From NCBI GenBank assembly GCA_002943765.1, contig PQWQ01000001.1, positions 4,251,501-4,315,500 on the forward strand: a stretch of 64,000 nt of DNA, read 5' to 3'. A model generated the notes under the pieces. That model was given only the letters and a program-made list of their open reading frames with translations. It was not told the DNA's origin and made no database searches. Made by a program: the position numbers and the translations under genes. Of this stretch, positions 26,001 through 35,000 are shown piece by piece. Each line of letters starts with the position of its first letter. Position 1 is the stretch's first letter. The stretch is from Psoroptes ovis (lineage: Eukaryota; Arthropoda; Arachnida; Sarcoptiformes; Psoroptidae).

Positions 26001-29000
26001 TGGCAGAATCCTTCATTCGAATTCGAATTAATTAGAACAAGAGATAAAGATAATGAGGAGGAGGAGGAGGAAAAGCAGAGAAGTGCTGCAACACTTTCCA
26101 CTTCCTTTTCAATTTTTCCTCACTTTACAAATTCACAAACATTAGTTCGAAAAAAAAAAAATATTTCATCAGTATTTATTCTATTTCTAATGCACACATT
26201 TGACTTACGTGTCTTTATTTTTTTTTTATTACGGTATTTATTATCTGTGTGTACTCAATCCAGAAAAAAAACGCAAACAAATTCATATGCATTACATGTA
26301 CATGTGCGTACACATATATACTTACAAAAAAAAACCATACATGTACATATGAATGATGTTCAAGACAAGCGAAAAAATTCTTCTTTTGACTATGCTGCTA
26401 GTCAGTTGCCACTACTCTAAAAAAAATTTTGTAATTTTTTTTTCGTGTAATTTCGTTTTTTTTTCGTTTTTTCAAAACATTCCATTCTTTGGGATATGTT
26501 TTTTTTTATTTATTTATATTTATTTACGAATTTGTAATTTTTTTTCATTTTAATAAATGAATTAAATCAAATATTCCTACGAATATCAATATCATGAATC
26601 GTTGAATTCAACTACGACGATAATAAATGAATATAAAAAAAAACAACGAAAAAGATCAATTTTGAAAACGACTTCGGCAACAACAAGAAATGGTAAAGAG
26701 TAAAGCTAAAATGATGATAATAGTAATGATGATGATGATGTTTTGAAAAAAAGAAGCATCGAAATATAATTGTTACGAATAATAATAAAACATCAACAAC
26801 AGCAACACATTTCAATACATTCATACTTACACATACCAAAACATTTTGTTTCATGCGTTTTTCTTTTTGATTTTTTTTTAATTCGTATATTCTTTATTTA
26901 TGTTTTAATTCATGTGTTTTGTGTGTGTGTTTATTAATTTTTTTTTTTTTTTTTTTGAGTGTATCTTCTTCTTCTTCTACAAATAATAATATCTTCGATA
27001 CATCCTTTTATTATTTGAAAAATTGATTTGTTATTTAATGTTGTTGTTGTTGATGATGATGATGATGACTATGATTATGATTATGCTAATGATTATGGTT
27101 TAATGTTGGTGTTATTATTATTATTAATATTATTACCATTATCATCAATATAACATTGTTAATACTTTGTTATCGATTTTTCATTTTGTTGTTGTTCGTT
27201 TTGTTTTGTCTCAACAATATTTCGTGAATATATTTACAATTTTAAATTGAAAAATAATTTAAAACAAATTGATTACTTAATTGCTACTCAATTCATTTAT
27301 TTTTTTTTATCAACATTCAATCGAATTTTGCAAAACAATTACTATTTTTACTCAATTCTTTAACATCGCCTGAAAAAAAAATCAAAATACTCAAATATTC
27401 TTTTTAATAATCATCAATGTTGATGTTATTTTTCTTTCAGAAGAATTCTTTCGTATTTGAAAATATTCATTGATTTTACTCGTAAGTAATTTTAAAATAT
27501 GAAAAAAATTATGGAAAAAAACAAAATCTTTTGAAAATAAATCCAATTTTTCATTTGTTTCAAAATTTTTTTTTTTGATAAATCCATTTGCTTTTGAAAA
27601 ATTATCACATTTATTTATTTCTTTATTTATTATTTAACCTAGTATTGTATTTGTCTGTTTTCTTACATATCTGTTTATATTCATTTTAACCTTATTATTT
27701 GATGGAACAAGAATAGAATAATCTTATTCTATTCTTGCCTGTTATTCAGGAGATTCTCTACATTTTTTTAAACCAATTCTATGTATTTTTTATTTACAAA
27801 ATTTCACTACGACGACATACATAATAATAACAAATAACAGCAACAACTTCTACAATTACGACGACTCAAAACATTTTTGTGTAATGAAAAAAATAAAATA
27901 AAATATTATGATTACTTTTGCTGTTTGTTTTCGTTCATGTGTGTTTGTATAAAACATTCAAAACTTATTCCAAAATAACACAGAAAGAAAGAAAAAAATG
28001 AAAACAAACAATTAATGAAAATATTGTTATATATACTCGAATAATAATAATAATAATAATAATATTTAAAGTATCATCTTTGATTTTAAAAAAATTATGA
28101 GAGTTTACACTAAATTATTCATATATCTATTTATTATGATATTATTATTAAAATCTTTGTGTATATATTTGTGATAACTGAAATTCATTAGCATAGAAAT
28201 ACATGAATTTTTCCATAGTTTCACTGATTCATTTTCAATAATATTATTATTATTAACATTATTTATCACATAATTTTCATGTGTGCTTGTAATGTTGTAT
28301 GAGCGTATAATTTTTATTTTATTTGATTTAATTTTAATTTTATCTTCATTTTCCATTCATACACACATTAAAATTCAATTCTACTGAATAATATTATTTT
28401 ATGAAAAAAGAAAATTGAATAATCATAAATGCTTCAAAAACATTGAAAACGTATCAAATGCATCTGCGGCATTTATGTTCAAGCAATACACAGAAGCGTA
28501 TCGATACGCCGGCGGCATTATCTTTTTCGGCTGTAAAAACTGTGTATTTTAGGTTAAATATTTTTTCATTTATTTATTTTTTTCATCATAACTAATTTCA
28601 CTCAAATATTTTACATTATATATCACTGATACATACATGAATGTGTGTGTGTGTGTATTTTATAACTTTTAAAACTACTTCCTTTTTTTAATTTTTCCCT
28701 GAAAGTAAAAAAAAAAAAATATGTTCACATATTGTGAATGCTGTTCAAATGTGAATACATTCTTTGATAATGATTATTATTATTATTATTATTATTATTA
28801 CATTTTACTGTTATTTTTTTGGCTTTGTTCCTTGAAAAAAATAATATCCAATAATAATCAGAAAAAAAACGACATACGACAAACAAAAATCAAATGATGA
28901 TGAACAAATAAATAAATAAAGAATTTTGGAATTTTTTTTTCTTCAAAATACTTCATTGAAATTCAAAAAGAAAAATAATTTGAATATTGGAAATTTGCAT

Positions 29001-32000
29001 ATTTTTCTTTATTTCAAAAAAAAATTTATTTATTTATTTATTTTCATTTTTTTTTCACTTTTCCTAAATTTTATCTTGGTTTATTTTCATTTTTATATTT
29101 ATTATTTATTATATTTGTGTTTGTGCGCGCGTATGTGTCTTCCGTGATTGAAATTATTAAACGAGAAAATTTATACATTTTTTTTTTTGTTGTTGTGTTT
29201 GTTGCATTTGTGAATTGGAAAAAAATTTTCCAAAAGTTAAAAACATCAGAAATAAAACATGGTCTTCGAATTTATCTGTTTTGTTTGTTTGTTTTAGGAT
29301 TATTGAATGAATGAACAAATGCAATGCAATGCAATGAATAAATTTACAAAGTTTTGTGTGTTGTGAATAGTTCAAAGAAAAAATAATAGAATTTGATCAA
29401 TTGATTGATGATTTGACATAATTTTTTTTTCTACTTTTTCGTTCATTCTTCAAACATTTTTCACTTTTGTTTACTTTTAAAATTAATTGTGATTAATAAT
29501 ATTTGTGATTTGTGTTTTGTCTACATTTTTATGTGTGTCTCTATGTGCATATTTTAAATGTCTAAAATATTTTTCCATTTTAAAACTGTGAATGTATTTT
29601 AGAAAAAAATAAAAAATAAAACTGAAAGTTTTTTCTTTGAAAAAAAAAAAAATTTAATTTTTTAAATGAAATATTTTATTTTTTTTACATTTTTTTCACT
29701 TAATATCTTTGAAAAAAAAAATGAAATGAAAATTATGAACGATTATCATTATATATTATGAGCATCAATTTCAAAGTGAAAAAAAAATTGAATAGAAAAT
29801 TGAATGAATACGAATAGATTGAATTGAATTTTGAATTGTTTGTGAATACAAAATTTTTTATTTTTATAAAAAATGAATAGAAAAATATGTGAATGAATAA
29901 ATCAATGAAACATTTTTTTTTGATATATTTTATTAAATATAAAATAAAATCAGCCAAGTTGAACAACAAACAAACAAGTAATAAATAAATAAATTATATT
30001 TATACGATTAGAAAATGTACAGTTAAAAATTGTAATAATAATAATAATAAAGATTATAATGAATAACCCCTGCCAACAAAAATTGCTTTTTTTTGTTTCG
30101 TTGAAAAGAGATATCTTTGAAATGTGTTTGTGTGCTTGAAAACACAAATTTGATTTTATTTCAATTGAAAATTGGTGTCATACATATATCAAATTTATAT
30201 ATATATGAATGCATAGATCAAATGTATCGTATAAAAAAAAATATGTAAAAAGTGTAATCAAGCATATATAAATGTATATAAATAAGCATCATTATTTTCG
30301 AATGATGATTATTCATTTTTTTTAAAACAATTTTTTCACTTGAAAAATATAAACAATTTAATGAATCACACACTGATACAAACAAACACTCATAGACATG
30401 TTTTTTTCAGACAAAACAACAATAAAAAAAATAACAAAATTTGTTGTTGTTATCCATATTTTGTTCCCCTTTGAATACGTGTATTCATTATTGAGTGTAG
30501 TGGAGAAATTGAGAAAAAATCTCAGATTTTGATTCATTTCTTTTTGAATCGCTCATTTTTTTCTCACTAAATTTCAATATTGATTAATGTTTCGAATACA
30601 GAAACAACAACAACAACAACAAAAACAAAATCCTTGAATTCAAAACTTCATACTTGTAGTTTTAAAGTAGTTACAGATAATTGATACATTTTTTGTGGAT
30701 TTCGAGAAAAATTGATCAATTTTTCATTAGATAATTGAAAAACTTTTCATTTTATTAATCGAACTACTTGTTTACTCCCCTATTGAACTGTTTCATTTTT
30801 GTTAGTTTTCAGATATGATTATTGATTTTTCTCTTGATGCCAATTCAATTCAGTTGATTTTTATTTCGAAAATCAGATTTAATTAATTCGCAAAAACAAA
30901 ACAAAAAAAAAAAAAAAAAAATCAAAGAGTTTGATATCCATTTTGATCAAATAGACACGTAGTATATTTATCCAATAGTAATCATTGCATTATAAATTCT
31001 TTGTGGAGGTAAATTCATTCATTGATAATTACAATTACATTTATTATCATTATCTCTCTATAAATGTACGCACACTTTTCTGCCATTGATTTTTATTTGA
31101 TTTGATGATATTGAATCAAATATATGGCGCCATGATAACGAAAAATAAAAAAAAATGAGATAAATTCAATGGAAATCAATACAGTTTTATCATCAATACA
31201 TTTTTTCATTTGTTGATTAATCATTTCATTTTACATTTCAAATAATTACATTGTAATGTATTTGTGTCTATGTCTGTGTGTGTGTGTTAAATGGTTAATG
31301 GCTAATATCGAATGCAATTGATCAATAAAATACACCATTGGCAAATTTAGAGAGCAGAGCAAAAAAAAAAAAAATATATATATATATCTTCAAGTATTTG
31401 ACATTTAAAACATTTATGATATGTGCAATTGAAATGTGTATCATTATTGTTGTTTTATTTTTTAGTGAATGTTGTCGGTGTTATTACACACACATGTCAT
31501 TATGAGATTTGTATTTTGATTCATTTATTTATTCACTCATTTGCTTTTGTGTTTTGTATTTTCTTGAAAAATTGATAAGCATAAAATATAGCATGAAGGA
31601 ATGTAAGTTTTTTGTTTTTGTCAATAATTAATTAATTTATTTGTTTTAATTGTGAATGTGCAAGTGTGTGCCTGTGTGTTTATGTTCATAAATTCTTTAT
31701 GTAAAATTTAGTAGTAAAAATAACAAATAAGAAAAACAAGATAATTACTATTGAAATGATTACAGGTAATTAAGATAATAAAGATGAGAATGAATTTGTT
31801 TATATTCTTCAATATTTATCTTTGTATATTGTGATAATAATAAGTTTTTTATCATTAACAAATATGAACAATAATGTATGTTTCGCAAAAAAAATGAAAA
31901 AAAAATTATCAAAAATTTTAAATTTTGTAAAAATAAATAAATGATTAAGCCTTTGAAAATGATTATAACAATGATAATAATAATAACAATAAATCTGAAA

Positions 32001-35000
32001 ATCTAATAATTTTTGTAAATGACAAAACATTAAATTCATTAAGAAAGATAGCAAGTTCTTTTTTCATTTAATTGATAGTAATCATCATTTAATAATGATG
32101 AAGAAAAAAAAAGATGGCGGGTAATGGTGGTATATGATGGTAGATTGATATTTGTATATATATTGACAATATTAATAATTCTAATAATAATAATAATGTG
32201 TGATTATTGTTGCGTAAAAATTTATCCATTTATTTATTTATTTATTCTAGTTACGAAATTATACTAATAATCATTATTTTTTTTCACTTATTTTTCTCAA
32301 TTAGAATCATTATCCAAAAATAATGTAAATAATAATAATAATAACGATAATAATGTTGAAGATAATCTAAAAAAACAACGACAACATTTGGAATTTAACA
32401 ATAATGATAATGATAGAAATAAATTTAAAAATGAATTAGACAAGAATAATACAAGTATCAATGATAATAATAAGAATAATAATAAATCATTATCAAATTA
32501 CTCAATAAATAAAACATTGGCATCCGAATCATCTTTATTGTTATCATTGGAAAATCCAAAAGTCAGCAAAGAAAAACAATTGAATATTAATAATGATGAA
32601 AATAATAATAATAATAATAATGATTCAAATGCTCTACCATTATTAATATCATCTAAACCTTTATCTTTTAATAATAATAATAATACATCAAATATAACAT
32701 CAACAACAACAACAACATTATCATCAACATCATCATCAAACAAAGTTGAAAGTAGTAGTAGTGGCGTCGGTGGTGTTGTTGTTGTCGATTGTGATGATGG
32801 TAATGGTAATGATGTTATTGTCAATGTTGTTAGTAGTGATAGTATAGATAGTTATGATGATGATTATTTAATTATTAATGATAATAAATTTTGCAATAAT
32901 AAAACAACAATATTATCATCAAATGATACAACTAAAATAATAAAAAATAATAAAATTTCAAACGATAAAAATTATCAACAACAAAGAAAAAAATTGGACA
33001 AAATTATCAAAAAACAACAACGACAACAGGTGGAAAATTGTGTCGATAATAATAATCCAATAAATACAGTTGAAATCGATAAAATAATAGCCAAAAGTAA
33101 TAATCAAAATAAATTCAAACATAACGCATCAACTGTTGCTGATAACATTGTTGGTGATAATAATAATCATAATAAAAATATACAATCATCATCAACAACA
33201 TCGGCAGCTAAGAAACGTAGAAAAGATATTTCGGCCATAACATCTTGTTATTTATCAGAGTCCAATATTGTTACAACGACTGCTGATCAGCAATCAGACA
33301 ATAATAATAATAATAACAATAAGAAAGCCATCAAAAATTGTATTGTCGATAGCAATCTCGATAACATTATATCATCCATAACACAAACACAGCAGCAGGA
33401 ACAATTGTCTAGATTGTTGAATAATAAAAATATTGAAAAAAGTGATATAAATAATTTCAATAATAGTAATAATATTGATCAAAAACAAGACGATAATAAT
33501 ATTAATAGTAATATTATTATCAAAAATAAGAAAATGGATAATATTAATAACAATAATAGTATCGATATGATTGCTACTGTTACATATAATAGTCATAATA
33601 GTAATGATAATGATGTTCATGATGATATCATATCGATAGATTCGGCTACTTGTCTGAATAATAATACCAATATTGATGATTCAATTGGTTCATTAAATAT
33701 GGCCAGTTTAGTAGGTAATGATAATAATCGGCAATTACATAATAATAATGATGGCGACGGTGGTAAGTGCAACATTTTTTTCAACTTGAAAATTTTTTTT
33801 CTATATCCTATTTCACATTTAATATGCATTAGACGATGATAATGTGAACGATGCACAACAACAGCAATATCGTCCAATCACGTCAAGTTCATCAAACCTA
33901 CAAGGACTTCCGTATGAAGAATTATTTGAACAATTGCGTAATCAATTGGAGTATTATTTTTCATATAAAAATTTATCAAAAGATAAATATTTAGTATCGA
34001 AAATGGATGAAGAACAATATGTTGATATTGAAATTGTTGCAAATTTTGATAAAATACGCCAATTGACAAATGATAAAGATCTTGTTGTCGAAGTATTACG
34101 CTCGAGCACAGAAGTAACTGTCGATGAAACCGGCACTAAAGTCAAACCAAACTCAAAACGACGTATTCTCATTTTACGTGATGTGCCGAAAGAAATAACG
34201 CGTGAAAAAATCATTGAAATGTTCAATGAATCTAAATGTCCAGTCAAATTGGAGAAATGTGAATCTACACATAATCAATTTTATTATCTTTATTTTCATG
34301 GTGACGAAGATGCTCAAAAAGCTATGGATTATTTGCGTGAAGAGGTTAAATATTATCCTTCGACACAGATACCCATTTTAGTGCGTATTAAAGCTAAACC
34401 AACTGTTCATCCAACAAATGCTAATCCAGTATTGGGAACAATTGCTAAATCAAATAATGGAGTTCTTGGCACCCCAATACCGCCTCATAATGTGATAAGT
34501 CCATTAGGAATTGTGACTGCTCCTAGTCCTGTTGGTTCCACCATTTCCAGTCATTCAGCTGCTGTTTCACCTGTATCAAGTGTTTCTGGATCAATAATAA
34601 ATAATCAGCAACCCAATCATTCGGCGACAACGGTTTTATTGCCAACAAGTGCTCCTATGCCTGGTGGACCTCTAGGAACAACTGATGCGTCAATGAATGC
34701 AATACCGTATCCTAATGCCGCCAACGTTTATCCTTATAATGTGCCTACCTTACCAAGAGTGAGTAATCAATAGCTTTTCTAACAACAGTTCATTGATATG
34801 TTCACATATTTATCTAGGTTTATCAGCCACCATTTTATGCAGCACCGATCATGACATCGATTCCAAATGCTTATGATCTTAGCACAGTTTTTGTCGCAAA
34901 TGGTCTGGCGCCTCATTACACGCCGACAAGTAATGTGGCTATCAATGGATCTGCTGCTGGACATTCTGGAGGACCGACACCACCACCAAGTGTCTGCATT

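Noticed and set aside
32498..32824. Minus-strand open frame opposite LARP4 exon 3
   Set aside because: Leu/Val/Asp runs are the antisense of Asn/Ser triplet repeats; no independent support.
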